Assembly (NCBI GenBank): GCA_029706075.1
Contig: JAINUG010000169.1
Span: forward strand, 186,001-250,000
Source: Aldrovandia affinis
Taxonomy: Eukaryota; Chordata; Actinopteri; Notacanthiformes; Halosauridae
DNA length: 64,000 nucleotides
Direction of reading: 5' to 3'
Shown here piece by piece: positions 10,704-35,510 of the stretch. Made by a program: the position numbers and the translations under genes. Under the pieces are notes generated by a model, which worked only from the letters and a program-made list of their open reading frames with translations, had not been told where the DNA came from and ran no database searches. How positions within the stretch are numbered: the stretch's first letter is position 1; every line of letters starts with the position of its first letter.

Positions 10704-13376
10704 ATGTCGGATGTGGCGAAAGAGAAGGCGGCTCGCTTGTTGAAGAAGAGAGGCAGCGTGTCTTCGCTCGGCAGCCACGAAGTCAGAGCCAAGGAAACCG
10801 TTGGAAAAACCAAGGAGTAAGTGTCCTGCACTAGCTTTGTGGTAGCCTGTATTAAAAGGAAAATGCTCAAGTCTTTTTATCATCATTAAATAACAGCTGA
10901 GTTGAGATTAAATATGTCTAGAGATCTGACCCACTGAAGCTACTACAGTAGCTTAGATAAGTGCTTTTTCAGGCACATTGGCTTGGATTCAATCAACCTT
11001 TGTCCTTGAGTTGATTCAAAATTAAATGGAAGTGCTCATTTCTGTCTTCACAAAGTTTGGCAAGTTCAGCAGCAATCATCAAAACTGTTTGTAAAGGGCA
11101 GGCATGGGTGCAGGTTTTTGTTCTAGGCCAGCAGTAAAACATCTGATTCAATTAATCAAAGTCTTTAATGAAGACATTGATTTGTTGAATCAGGTGTTTT
11201 AGTGCTGCGCTGGAAGAAAAGCCTGCACGCACACCAGCCCTTCTTGGATAAAATTGGATACCCCTGCTGTAGTGGTTTTTAGAGCAACATTCTTCATAAA
11301 TTCTACTTTTTTCATGACTCCATGTTGTGGGGGGTGCTTGTATCCTTTACCTTCCTTACAGACTGCTGCCACTGCACTTAATCATTAATGAAGGGAAAGG
11401 GGAGGCTCTGGGGAAGCCCTCACCGAGGTTTTAAATAAACATGGTGTCTCGCCGCGTGCAGTGTCCTAATCCTCTCATCGCTACCTCCTGCCTCCTGTTC
11501 CCGCAGTTCCATTAGCACCGTCTCCTACATCGATGAACCTGGTCACCATGATGACAACCCCCGGCCCGCCGTGCAGATGGAGAACACCTACCAGCTCGGT
11601 GAGCCACCCCCCACCCCACCCCCTGCCATAGCCCTGGCCCTCACAGGCTCTTCCCCCTCCACAGTTGCGTCACTGATTTCCTGTCTTCCCGATGACTGTG
11701 CACACACACCCCCTTTCCCTTTCATTTGTAAGGAGAGGAACGTGACATTTATTTGTGGTACAATGTCAGTCAGGTTAATGATTTTCAAATGACACTCTTG
11801 CAAAGTCCTGTCCCCTAATACCACCTGTAGGGCAGAATTTCAGAAGCTTGCAGAATAACTCTCAAGTAATGGCTTTATGAGTATTGACTAGTTTCAGTCA
11901 TAGAGGTAGCAGAAGGCACTCTCTGGGGTATAGCCATGCAGTCTTTGACTTGAATAGAAAATGTCTTCAGGGTGTGATTTGGTTCGTGCTCGAGGGCAGC
12001 GTCAAACGGTGATATCAATTGGTAACTGACGCTGGAAATGACCGGGCAATTTCGTTTCCCCTGTGGGGCCGCAAGGTATAAACAACAGTGCTATTCACTG
12101 AAGTCATGATAAATCACAGTCTTTATAGGACAGAACAATCCTTTCAGCTAATTAAACACACTTTCTTGTCTGTTCATTTTTCACCTGTCTGCATAAATAA
12201 GTAAACAAGTGATGGCCTCTTGTTTTGTTGTCGGGTTATGGAGGGTGTTAATGACAGCCCCATGTTTCTATGATTGTGTATGTATAATTTGACATATTTG
12301 ATTGGCACATCAGCATATCCCCATTATTCCTGCCCTCCCCTACCCAGGTCCAGTGAAGCGCTTCCCGGTGCTCACTGTGAACAACATTCTTAAGGACGTG
12401 CTGACAAGTTACTTACAGGAAGAGAAGTATGAGGCTGAGCTCTGCAGGCAGATGACAAAGACGATATCGGAGGTGAGACAAAGCCATACATACATATGTA
12501 CATCTGTGCATACATGCATGTAACATGCATGCATGCATACATACACATACATACATACATGTAGCATGCACGCATACGTACACACATACATACATTCATT
12601 TGTACATAGATATTTTCATATGTACATTAGTTTGTTCATTCATTGGGTAGATAGCAAAAGTGCTCTTGTAGGTTGATTTGGACACTTTGGACAACAAGTG
12701 CAAATAACAAGGGTAACTACAAGTGCCAGAGCAGAGTTAACAGGAACACTGCAGATATTAAGCTGATAACACTCATCCACTACACTAGTGAATAAAGTAA
12801 GATATTGAATGCACAAATGCTGTGCTTGATGCCATGTTCTTGGTCTGAATCAATATTGAAATAAAAACAGAAGGAGCCCAATTAAGAGATGAATAAACGT
12901 CTTTAATTGTAACTGTAATTGTAAATTGAGATACATAATGCTTTGAATCGGGAGACGACATGCAGGAGGTAGAGGGTGTTCGAGAAACAGAAGTCAATTA
13001 ACACACTGCTACCGCCGGGGGGAAATGGTAAATCTGTCATCTGGCCAGTGGGAACACGATTTTGGAACATGAGTCACCCCCAGCACAATTATGTGAGCTC
13101 CAGATGATGCTTTTATGGTTATTTCCTCACGTTCAGGATTATTGAGATCATGCCTTATTTAAACGGCTCCAGGTTATAAAAGCCAGAGTGAAAGAGCTGA
13201 TGATTCCGCGCTACAAGATCATCGTGCAGATCAACATCGGACAGCTGAACGACCAGAACATGCGGATTGGCAGCAGGTGCTTATGGGACCCCGTCAACGA
13301 CACATTCTCCTCACATGCCTTCAAGAACAGCTCCCTGTTCGCCGTCGCCAGCGTCTACGGCGTGTACTTTGAGTGA
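10704..13376 (+). CDS. dynlt5: DYNLT5 (TCTEX1D1), Tctex1-type dynein light chain
   Basis: Small dynein light chain of the Tctex1 family; such proteins tether cargo or adaptors to dynein or belong to ciliary dyneins. Coding exons 10704-10816, 11507-11598, 12348-12472 and 13173-13376 join in phase to 177 residues, against about 179 in human. The N-terminus [17 protein letters not shown] is basic and probably disordered. It leads into STVSYIDEP and the [17 protein letters not shown] junction. The Tctex1 domain (about residues 65-177) shows [44 protein letters not shown] and the end [14 protein letters not shown]. The start at 10704 matches the human start MSD. All introns are GT/AG. It lies directly downstream of SGIP1 on the same strand, as in human. 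Confidence 0.95.
11100..11269. mobile_element. hAT-type fold-back MITE in DYNLT5 intron
   Basis: The right end TTGGATACCCCTG is the reverse of a CAGGGGTATCCAA-type hAT terminus. GCAGGTTTTTGTT near the left pairs loosely with AAAAGCCTGCACGC on the right. The left tip is degraded. Confidence 0.5.
12484..12606 (+). repeat. (CATA/CATG)n low-complexity repeat
   Basis: Alternating CATACATA and CATGCATG units directly after the donor of DYNLT5 coding exon 3. The reading frames through it are low-complexity artefacts. Confidence 0.85.
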
Positions 13377-14601
13377 CTACTTTGCCATTGTCACGGTGTC
13401 CGTCATCCGTTGTCCTCGCGGTTGAGATACGTTTCTGTGTGCTGCATTTGAACCGTTTATATAACATATTCAACTGTGACTTTTCAAACTCACCCCTCCA
13501 CATCCAGTCTTCTCATGCTTAGCATGGCTAACTTGAACCCCAAACATGTGCAAGTCAATTAGGGTAGATGGCATATAAAATGTATAAGTATATAGGTCCT
13601 TATTTATAAATGTATACAAAACTGTAACACCTCACATGGTAGCAAATACAAGAAGTGATATCACATGAAACCAGTACATACATTTTTGCCATCAAAAGTA
13701 ATACTTACCCAATTCAGTTGCCATCGTTTCCTGCCAACATGCCGTGCTGTGATATGTTTTGTGATATGATATCTTTTGTCTCACTCACATAATACTCTCT
13801 CCATCTGTATGTTGAATGTGTTTAGATTTTGTGTTTTGTAAAGACATAAGAAACATATCTATGCCTTGCACCTGTTTATTCTTAAAGGAGAAACATATCG
13901 TCCACATACATGAATGTATTGGCGCATGTTTGGCTTTGAATAGTAGCATTATGAATAGTAGCATTATTAATTACTAACATTATTATGAATACATCTGTCG
14001 TCAGTCATCACTGAGAAACAGAAAAACAGTCAATGGGGTGTGTGACAAAACAGCTTTCCTGTGCCCTGTTCCAGCATATGCAACAATATTTATTGGACAA
14101 TACTAGCAAAAGGCAACACATTTAAAGCATATACAATATATATTGTCACTTTAAAAAATGCAAAAATAATAGAATTTAGTCAAGGTATGGATTTTTACAT
14201 TTCATGGTTGAACATGGAGCTGCATACTGTATGAGAACCCTCAGCTGTTCCCTCATTTAAAAACTTGGTTCTGTATAGATAATGGCTTTTGTCACATGAA
14301 GGCCACAAGCCTTTTTTCAGTACAGAGAGAGGGCTAATCACAGCCTCATAATAGCCTCTCGTATTGCGTTACAATACTTAAAACTGTGAATTGAAAGGGA
14401 GATTCAGTCAAACTGTTGTGCCATATTAGTCCTTTGGTTATGAATGAGTTATGAAAAAGGTTTTAGGAATTGAAAGTATTTTATCATCAGGTTTGTTGAT
14501 CAGTGATGTTTATAAAACATTGTGCAAGCAGGAAAGGTAATATAATACTTGCTTAGATGTGTTTGGGAGAAAAAGGCACAGTGGTTGGACTGAATTGCAC
14601 A

Positions 14602-14607
14602 TTTATT
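14602..14607 (-). terminator. Candidate poly(A) signal of INSL5
   Basis: AATAAA on the minus strand (TTTATT on plus), 235 bases past the INSL5 stop and the nearest such signal. Confidence 0.5.
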
Positions 14608-14670
14608 TTCTTACATTTTGTGGTGGGCAAACTGTTAATTATTTGATGGTTGTACAGATAGAATAAGTAA

Positions 14671-14676
14671 AATAAA
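14671..14676 (+). terminator. Candidate poly(A) signal of DYNLT5
   Basis: AATAAA within GTAAAATAAAAATAAG, 1.3 kb past the DYNLT5 stop. If both this and the INSL5 signal are used, the two transcripts overlap tail-to-tail by about 100 bases. Confidence 0.4.
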
Positions 14677-14841
14677 AATAAGTAATTTCTTTCACAAAAC
14701 AATGAATTGTTTTCTTTTTTCTATTATTACCATGGGCACTTCATAATCAACGGTGGTACTGTGAGTTTTTGCGAGTTTTTATTGCAGTCAGAGAGTCTGT
14801 TTTTGGTCAGTGGACCTCCCCGGTGCACGACCCTGCTGACC

Positions 14842-16926
14842 TCAGCACAGGAAAGCCAGATCGCTCTTTCGGCAGCCCGCCTGGCAGCACACGGTGGTCA
14901 GCATCTGGTTCAGGTCACGTTGGATGTGCTCCAATCCGGCACCGTCTCCGAGGAGCCACAGGACATGCTGGTCCTCGGTGTCCTCACCTCCTACATAGCC
15001 GTGAGAAATGGAGACGGCCAAGGTTCACGATGGGAGAATGAGGCGTCATGAAACCAAAAATATGAGTGAAGCTACCGTGTGCCAACATTAGTGACATCAT
15101 TTTCATTGGTTCAAACAAGTGGTCTTGCGGTTACAAAGTTTGATGCTGGCCACTGTGACCGGGGTTCGATTCCACTAGGGGGCGGCAATTGGCTGTCCGC
15201 CCCAGGGAGGGGGGGAGGGAAGCCGACATGAGTTCGCTGCGTATAGGAGCGGCTCTATTGCTCTATTTGTCACTGCCGGTCTCAGGGCTACGGCAGCAAA
15301 ATCAATACGAGGGGGGGATTGACATGAAAAAGAGAGTAATTGAGAGGGGTAATTGGCTACTAAATTGGGAGAAAATCTGAAACAAAATCTTTTAAAAAAC
15401 ATTTTATTAAAGTGAGTGATTGACAGCTCATTGTAGCCCCACCCATTATGGGTATCGTGAAACCACACTCTCCCTCCAGTAGGTAAAGTCTTACAATCTC
15501 AACAAACGTTTGCTTTACACAATACTCTGTGATTGTAGCAAATGGTGCTACTTTGGATTTGGGATTAACCAGACTCAATTTCATACTCTGTCTACATCCA
15601 GAAGCACTAACGGTTGCACTGAGAATTGTTAATGCATGGAATCGCTTGCTAGGTTATATAGCAGAAACAGAGACCCTTGACACAACACCAGGCTTGACAC
15701 AGTGCTGGATACTCTCGAGACAGCAGGCAAAATTACAAGCTTAGATCAGCTGAGTGGCCTGTTCTTATCATCAAGCATTTTTATGTTCTTATGTTTAAAG
15801 TAGTGGAACATGGAGCATAAGGGTAAATGCGAGTAAAAGGTCATGCTCCATACTGAAATAATATTGTGTGGTGTCTTTCTGTGATTAATCTTTGGCGGTC
15901 TGTTGTTTGCACCAAGGGAAAGATTTTGTTCAAAATGGTCTGCAGTTTACCATTTATATTTACCATGTGTGTCTATGTGGAGCTTGAAATCTATTATTTA
16001 CGGGTCGAGGGTTAAGGAGCCTTTGTTGCCCAGTCAGACTGAAAGAGGTTTATTTCTTTATGTGCTATTCTTCCTCTGCCATATTTTGTATCCCACCATT
16101 GTCCAGGAGGTCCCTGTTATAAAAGTCAGGGAGTCATGGCTTTACCCACATGGGCTCAAATGGGATTTTTCTGATTTTTTAATTCCCTCTGGAATATGTC
16201 CACTGTGAAGGGCTGTGTGCCCACTATTGTAAAATGGCACAATACAAAACTAGAAATACAAAATAGACATTTTCAGTAAAAAATTCCATCACTATTTGAT
16301 ATTTCACCTGAGGGAATGTGTTTAGCTGAAGTACAGTCAGCCATTTTAATTTATTTAGAAAACTGTACTGGTATACTGTGTATATTCAACCAAAGACTTT
16401 TCCTTGCTTTTATTTTCTCATATAACCACTCGATGTACTTTTTAAACTAGCAGTTAATTGCATTCTCCAATAACAATTTACAGCAAAATATTTATTTCAT
16501 ATTACCTGCATTACCTAGAGTCTCTGACTTTGTGGCCCGGGATCATACAACCTTTCCATGTTATTCGTTTTTTTAGAAAATGATGCCTTTGTTTAAGTCT
16601 GCTGTTCATACTTTGTATCATTTTCACTTCATACTTTGTATTCAATTTCATTTTCACTGCAATTTGAAACATGTCATGCTCACAGAACGACTGACTCGAC
16701 TCTAGTAGAGGTGTGGGCATTATTCGTGCTCTCCTGTGTCAGAAGGGGACCAACCTTTCAACTCTCGCTCTTCTAGAATCCTCCTCCATCTGGAGCCGCC
16801 GCAGGTGTAGACCACGGCGCGGATGAACTCCCGGCCACACAGTTTGACGGCGGTTACCTCGCCCTGTGCCTGCGCCACCGTCCACAGTGCACACAGCAGC
16901 AGAACGGGGAGCAATAGCGCCCTCAT
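14842..16926 (-). CDS. insl5: INSL5-like relaxin-family peptide hormone precursor
   Basis: Secreted two-chain hormone of the relaxin/insulin family; mammalian INSL5 is a gut peptide acting on RXFP4. Exon 1 is 16755-16926, exon 2 is 14842-14990, joined by a phase-1 intron as in other insulin-family genes, giving 106 residues. Residues 1-20 form a leucine-rich signal peptide ending AQA. The B chain carries KLCGREFIRAVVYTCGGSRW followed by RR. The A chain ends TTVCCQAGCRKSDLAFLC, with the full CC-x3-C-x8-C cysteine pattern. The B chain is also very relaxin-3-like; INSL5 is chosen because it sits between DYNLT5 and MIER1 on the opposite strand, as in human. The C-peptide is short (about 35 residues), with only a single Arg (HIQR|DLNQ) before the A chain. 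The donor AAAG|GTTGGT is weak, so the join is the least certain part. Confidence 0.85.
15115..15395 (+). mobile_element. tRNA-derived SINE in INSL5 intron
   Basis: tRNA-like head with B-box GGGGTTCGATTCC, then a core GGCGGCAATTGGCTGTCCGC, then a tail AATTGGGAGAAAATCTGAAA. The core recurs at about 18050, and core and tail recur in reverse at 58.5-58.9 kb. Confidence 0.7.
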
Positions 16927-17034
16927 GTTGTCTTACAGGGTCACTTCACCAGTTACACTTTTCACGCTGTCCCTCTCGCTCAGGACCAACTCCTCAAGCC
17001 AATATCTGCCTCTCTCAGCAGTGACATCTGCCAC

Positions 17035-17041
17035 ATATATA
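17035..17041 (-). promoter_or_regulatory. TATA box of INSL5
   Basis: TATATAT on the minus strand, about 110 bases upstream of the INSL5 ATG. It would place the start of transcription near 17005 and leave a 5' leader of about 80 nt. Confidence 0.6.
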
Positions 17042-17121
17042 CGCTGCTCCAACCCCACCCCAATCATTACCTGAGTCCACCTCCAACCATTTTTTGACGA
17101 CTCTTCTACCCACATGCACAT

Positions 17122-17942
17122 CTGACCAAATCACTTTATTTTTCCATCAGGTGTCCTTAACGATGCCATTTGCGGTGCAAGAAAGTGACTACCGTCCGGT
17201 AATCAGCGGTTTACAGCCCTAGCATCCTAACGAAGAATTAAACAACATCCTTTTTGGGTGCTCTCTCAATGCTTGGCTTAACGGCTTGATTGCTTTGACA
17301 TTAACTTAATGCAGGATCATTAAAACAGTGATCTAAAAACAGGGCTTTTCCTGTAATGTGTGTCTCACCGTTGTTATGATTGTCATTTTCAGAGAACTCA
17401 GTGTCCCCACAATGGTTCAAGATGGATGATCACATTACCAACCCATACTTATGTGTGTTCTCTGTATATCACAATAGGTGGGGATCAATATTATGCAATG
17501 AAAATATTGAAATTACAAGTGTTGATTATTCATAACTTATATGGAACATAAATTATGTGGTGGCTCTTTTAATGAAAGCTTTATTTTATAATGTTTGTTT
17601 GCAGATGTTAATCCAAACATCTACCTATAGCTTTATTGCAAAGTTGACAGAAATATTAACTAAAAGGGAGAAAAATGGCCTCTATTTTCTGAAATAATTA
17701 GCCCGTTTGTTGTTCTAAATGCTTATCATGCTGAACAGGCAAAGGGTTCCATAGCAATGGGCCATCAAAGGGAGTCTTATCTGTCAACAGTCAGACCGGA
17801 GGAATACTGCAGCACACTGCAGAATCACCTCGCGCAGCCACAGCAAATACCTGTTCCTGTGACAGCATTTCCGCACCAAAACATCAATGTTTAAACTTAT
17901 GTTTCCTGACTGGAACAGGACTGTATAGAAAGTAAACATCAG
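17122..17942. other. Intergenic, INSL5 upstream
   Basis: No coding exon, RNA gene or recognised repeat was seen here on either strand. Confidence 0.5.
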
Positions 17943-18200
17943 GGTTCCTCGGGTGGCGTGACAGTCAAAGCATTCGCCCGGAATGCAAGTTGCCCACTGC
18001 AGCTGTAATTCAAAACCCCCTGCACTCTGGCCCAGAGCCCTGTTAGGGGCGGCCATTGGCTGACCGCCCCAGGGGGAGGGTGAGCCGGCACAGGCTCGCC
18101 AAGAAGCACGAAAGGCATCCCTGTATGAGAAAAAGTTACTTGACTCTGAGGACAAGTGGCGGGCTTGTGGGCCCTGAAACCCACTGAAACAAATGTAAAA
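17943..18200 (+). mobile_element. SINE copy sharing a core with the INSL5-intron SINE
   Basis: Contains GGGGCGGCCATTGGCTGACC and GCCCCAGGGGGAGGG, a variant of the core at 15180-15220, preceded by a degenerate tRNA-like head (GGTGGCGTGACAGTC...). Confidence 0.6.
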
Positions 18201-18931
18201 GAAAGTAAACATCAGAAAACACTTTTATATCTACTAGTTTTTAGTTATTTTAGTTTTAGCTATAAAAAGTTAAATCCTGCAGGGCTCTTTAGTACTCCCA
18301 AGTGTAGTTTAATGACTGCATGATAAAGACAATGGTTCAAAAGATGGCTGAAAGACAGTCAGTACGTGGAGACAGTAAATTAAAAAGTCAGTAAAACTTT
18401 ATTTTATTTTCTGTCATTTACTACTTCTAAGGAATCAATGTTTACACGTGGATGTGTGCATTACATTTGCCATAACATAGTGAAAATCATTTGTAACATA
18501 TGCATACATGTATACAGTACATAGAGTAAAAACAATGATTCTATTTTTGGGTAATTTAATTTGCTATAAGCTGACGTAAATCATTTTTATGAAAGGGTTA
18601 TCTGACGTTATGGCCCATATTCTGATGTTGTTCACCTGTGGGAAGAGACAGCAAATGACTTATCCCTTATTTACTTATGAGGTAAGTAGGGTTCTCCTCC
18701 TTCCTCATACAAAGGTAATTGCGATGAGACAATTGGCTGAAAGTTGTAAATGATGACTTAATCTGCAAAATGACTGCATTAGTCGACGGACCATGAGGTG
18801 GAAATAATTTTAGCATGTTTGAAAAGCAGGGCCTGTGGATGATGTGAGATGCAAGGTTTTAGATATCACAGTGCTGGGACATTAGAATGAATCTCTGTCA
18901 ATAGCACTCATTATATTGTACATCATATATA

Positions 18932-19440
18932 CACTCAGTGGCCACTTTATTAGGTACACTTTTCTAGTACGGGGTAGGACCCCCCTTTGCCCCCAGAACA
19001 GCCTGAATTATTCATGGCATGGATTCAACAAGGTGCTGGAAACATTCCTCTGAGATTCTGGTCCATGTTGACATGAGAGCATCACACAGTTGCTGCAGAT
19101 TTGTCAGCTGCACATTCATGTTGCGAATCTCCCATTCTACCACATCCCAAAGGTGTTCTATTGGACTGAGATCTGGTGACTCTGGAGGCCATTGGAGTAC
19201 ACTGAACTCATTGTCATGTTTGTGTAACCAGCTTGAGATGACGTATGCTTTGTGACATGACTCATTATCCTGCTGGAAGTACCCATTAGAAGATGGGTAG
19301 GCTGTGGCCATAAAGGGATGCACATGGTCAGCAACAATACTCAGGTAGGCTGTGGCATATAAATGATGCTCAATTGGTATTAAGGGACCTCCTGTGTGCC
19401 AAGAAAACATTCCCCACACCATTACAACACCACCACCATT
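18932..19440 (-). pseudogene. Truncated Tc1-like transposon
   Basis: Starts at a TA with the terminus CACTCAGTGGCCACTTTATT. The minus-strand frame 19012-19422 encodes the C-terminal half of a Tc1 transposase: MVWGMFSWHTGG, a degraded catalytic stretch FQQDNESCHKAY, and the conserved SPDLSPIEHLWDVVEWE. The N-terminal half and the other terminus are missing. DNA to about 19690 includes pieces of another Tc1-like repeat (TTTGACTTTCCCCATGG). Confidence 0.8.
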
Positions 19441-19699
19441 CCAGTGGTTTTAAACTTTGTAATTATTGACCTAATTGTGAAAAGTGGTGTCTTGAGTTTA
19501 TTTATTTAAAACCATCTCCTGACTTGTGAAGGTCAACAAATCTTTGGCTTGTTAATTCTGAGAGTTCTTTGACTTTCCCCATGGTGATGGATGACAAATG
19601 GATTTTACATGTGTGCTAAACTCCTAAAAGGAAAGCTCATGTTTGTGTTTATACCCCAGTGAAACAGGAAGCCCTGGGAGGCCACAATACATTCGATGA

Positions 19700-20237
19700 T
19701 CTTGTATCATGTTAATGTTAATTTATGTTTTGTTGGATTTAATATCTGTATATACATTTATATATGTAGACATATGTGCATATGTATTTCCATATTTTAA
19801 AACAATTGTTTACTTTTTTATAATATTGTGTGAAATATATTATTCTTTATACAGCACATTCTACCTGAGGAGCCTTGTTTGTTGACTGAATGGCAGTAAT
19901 CCTTGAGACTAAAATGAATGTTGAAGGATACAGCCAGGTTAGTTATATGTATAGCTCTGGTGACTTGTGATTTCATGGGATGTTTTTTTTAACCCCCATT
20001 GTATATCAGGATGTTTCCAGGGCCTCTGCCCCTTGGCTAAACTCCATCCGGTATCCAGGCTTGGAAAGCTCCATTCAAATATCACAGACTGTTTCAGACT
20101 AGCGTGAATTTGTGAAACGGTTTCAAGGGCCTGTCCCAAGACTAGCACCTGACATCCATCCCCAAAGCAATTTGATTTGTGGCGTCCCTTCATCAAACAA
20201 GGCAGCACATCTCACGGTCTCTTACAAAAGGGAACTA
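19700..20237. other. Intergenic upstream of MIER1; unassigned minus-strand frame
   Basis: A minus-strand frame at 19939-20208 (89 codons) has no recognisable domain. In human the DNAI4 (WDR78) promoter faces MIER1 at this point. No WD-repeat or other DNAI4-like peptide can be read here. Confidence 0.45.
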
Positions 20238-20245
20238 TGACGTCA
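20238..20245. promoter_or_regulatory. Palindromic CRE in the MIER1 promoter
   Basis: TGACGTCA, the full CREB/ATF palindrome, 70 bases upstream of the MIER1 ATG. Confidence 0.65.
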
Positions 20246-20314
20246 CGTAATAAAGAGAAAAAGGGGAGGGGGGATTCAATCCGGGACCCAACATGACCCC
20301 GAGGCACAGCAAAC

Positions 20315-33281
<12,967 letters not shown>

Positions 33282-34217
33282 CCTTGGCCCAAAAGCAGGG
33301 CCTAGGCCACACCCAGATGAGCTTCTCAGAACCCTCTGGGCTCACCAGCAACGAGGTGGGGGACAGACTGGGGCACTTGCCCCTGATCCAGTTTATATCC
33401 CAAAGCAATGCAACTCCAAAAAATTATAGGATTTAGAAAAAGATAGTAAATAAATTCCCACCATTTTTAAAAACATTTTTTAAAGACTTATTCTAAAAAC
33501 ACAACTACAATTTGTATTAGAAATTATCTGTAATATTTTTGTATGTGAAAGATATTTATATTTTTGAACTAAACGTATTCATGTGGGTTATTTCTGTTAA
33601 GCCGACATCTTTTGGCGGGAGGTGGAGCGTGTTGTTAGCCAGCAGTCTCACTCAGTGAGGAAAGGGGTGCTGGAGATTCACGGGCACAAGACGTTGCACT
33701 TTTGGTTCCTTTCGATTTTTCGGGTGGCACCACGGCTCCTGTCACCCACGGACACAAGACTCTGAAAGGCCTTTTGCACACACTCTTATTTTTAGGTAAA
33801 TGAGCTTGTGTGCAGTCCACCCTTTTCATATATGTAGAGGCTGACATCTGTGATGTCCTGAATGTTTCTGATTATGGGGAAGAGTTAAGAGTTCAAGCTG
33901 TATTTTTTCAGTATCTCAGTTGAATTTGATTTTGTTCTTGTTTTCTTAGTAACAGTACTTATGGAGTGGATACATGTAAAAGTTTGTATAGATTACTTGT
34001 TGTGTACAGTTGCTGTTTTGATGACCCGAAAAAGTCCATCGATCTGACATTCCTCCACATTTCGGGCAGCTTTGGGACTTTGTATACCACGTATAGATTT
34101 GCGACGCACTCTGAAAACAGGAGCGGCTCGGTGCAATCTTTCCTTAAGCACTGCTTATGACTGGTATGAAGGCGTGAGGCAGAGTCGACTTGTAATCTTG
34201 TGAAAGGTGCAACACGG

Positions 34218-34377
34218 TCCCTGTGTTAGAGAGCCCTTACACTTTAAAGCACCAAGGCCTCTTGAAGAGGTCTTAAATCTGCTCTGATGCTGTCCGTTTG
34301 AAATGGCACAGATGTGGTACTATGCGCTCTAACCTGTGTTCACAAATCGATTCATATTTTGCTTGTGTTAAAGCTTT
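34218..34377 (-). repeat. Right arm of the MIER1 inverted repeat
   Basis: Reverse complement of 32604-32763 with scattered substitutions; by eye roughly four bases in five match. Confidence 0.85.
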
Positions 34378-34488
34378 AGTCTGAAATGTTTGTATTATTT
34401 AAGTTGATTCTTGAATTCTGTTGAGGTTACTTTTTTTAAACAAAAATGTGATATTTTCTCCCCTTAAACAACATCAACCATGCATATA

Positions 34489-34494
34489 AATAAA
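34489..34494 (+). terminator. Poly(A) signal of MIER1
   Basis: AATAAA followed by a T-rich then GT-containing stretch (ACTTTTTTTGGTAAAG), a typical 3'-end arrangement, 1.2 kb past the stop. Confidence 0.65.
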
Positions 34495-35104
34495 AACTTT
34501 TTTTGGTAAAGCAGAAGTTGTTACCATTTCAATTTCAAATTTTTGTTGGGATTTTTCACTCTAAAATCATCTGAACGCAGAAGAATCAAGCCATATTCTG
34601 AAGAAGAAAGGTATGCCTGAATGCAAATTTGTCTCAATACACAGGCATCGGCATATAAGCACATATGGGAACTTCCATGTCTTAACTTGTCCAGCTAGAG
34701 GGGGCTATTGCTTTGTGTCTGATGGCTTTCAAGTCCGAACTCCCTCAAATAACAAGCTTTGGGGCTGTGACCAAAGTTTGGGCATACTGTGCAGCAAACA
34801 ATATGAGGGTGAAAAGGGCAGTATGCCTTTCTCTTGCCTGCAGTAGATATTGGCTTGTTTATGCTTATATGAGGAAATAATGCCCAAGCAGGAGAGAGGG
34901 AAAGACCTACCAACGGCTGTCACTCATTTACTTCTGGACATATGGATGATAAATTAGGTTTTGTCAATAGGAAAACTCAACTAAATTGACCTAAACACAT
35001 GTAATTTTTCCCAGAGTAGTCACTTTATTATACGTTATCTTTTTGCATTAAAAAAAATGTATATTTATATATTTTCATTTATTTTTATATATATTAAATC
35101 CCCA

Positions 35105-35510
35105 AAACTGTTCTAAGCGAGAAATGGTTTTGAGATATAAAAATACTGGCAAATGTCCTGGCAAACAGACTGGAGCAAGTAATCAGTGGCCAAATACACC
35201 CTGACCAGGTTGGCTTTGTATGCCATAGATGTGGCCCTGCAAAATACAGCGGTTTCTCAATGTGACCGCTTCTGAGGAAGACTTGTGCACCAGCTTCACA
35301 GGGGGACTAGACCGGGTTGCCAGCTCTCTGCCATGCTGCTGGTTTTGGGTCTGGAACCCCTAGCTCAGGCTATAAGGGAGGATGTGAACATCAAAGGGGT
35401 CACCATAACAGACACAACATACAAAATGTATTTATATGCTGATGTCATTCTGTTCCTAACAGATCCTGAACTATCAATCAGAAATGTTTTGATTGCTTGT
35501 TGAAGGTTTT
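35105..35510 (+). pseudogene. L1-like LINE reverse transcriptase fragment
   Basis: Readable pieces are LANRLEQVISGQIHPDQVGF at 35157 on, then, after a break, HRGTRPGCQLSAMLLVLGLE, PLAQAIREDVNIKGVTI and KMYLYADVILFL. The catalytic YADD is read as YADV, so the element is dead. Confidence 0.8.

Larger units (their letters stand above)
33282..34515 (+). other. mier1: MIER1 3' untranslated region
   Basis: Runs from the TGA to just past the AATAAA at 34489. It contains the right arm of the inverted repeat. No second coding frame of note. Confidence 0.65.

Noticed and set aside
12390..12599. Minus-strand ORFs rich in Met-Tyr-Val-Cys
   Set aside because: Translations of the CATA/CATG simple repeat and of the antisense of DYNLT5 coding exon 3.
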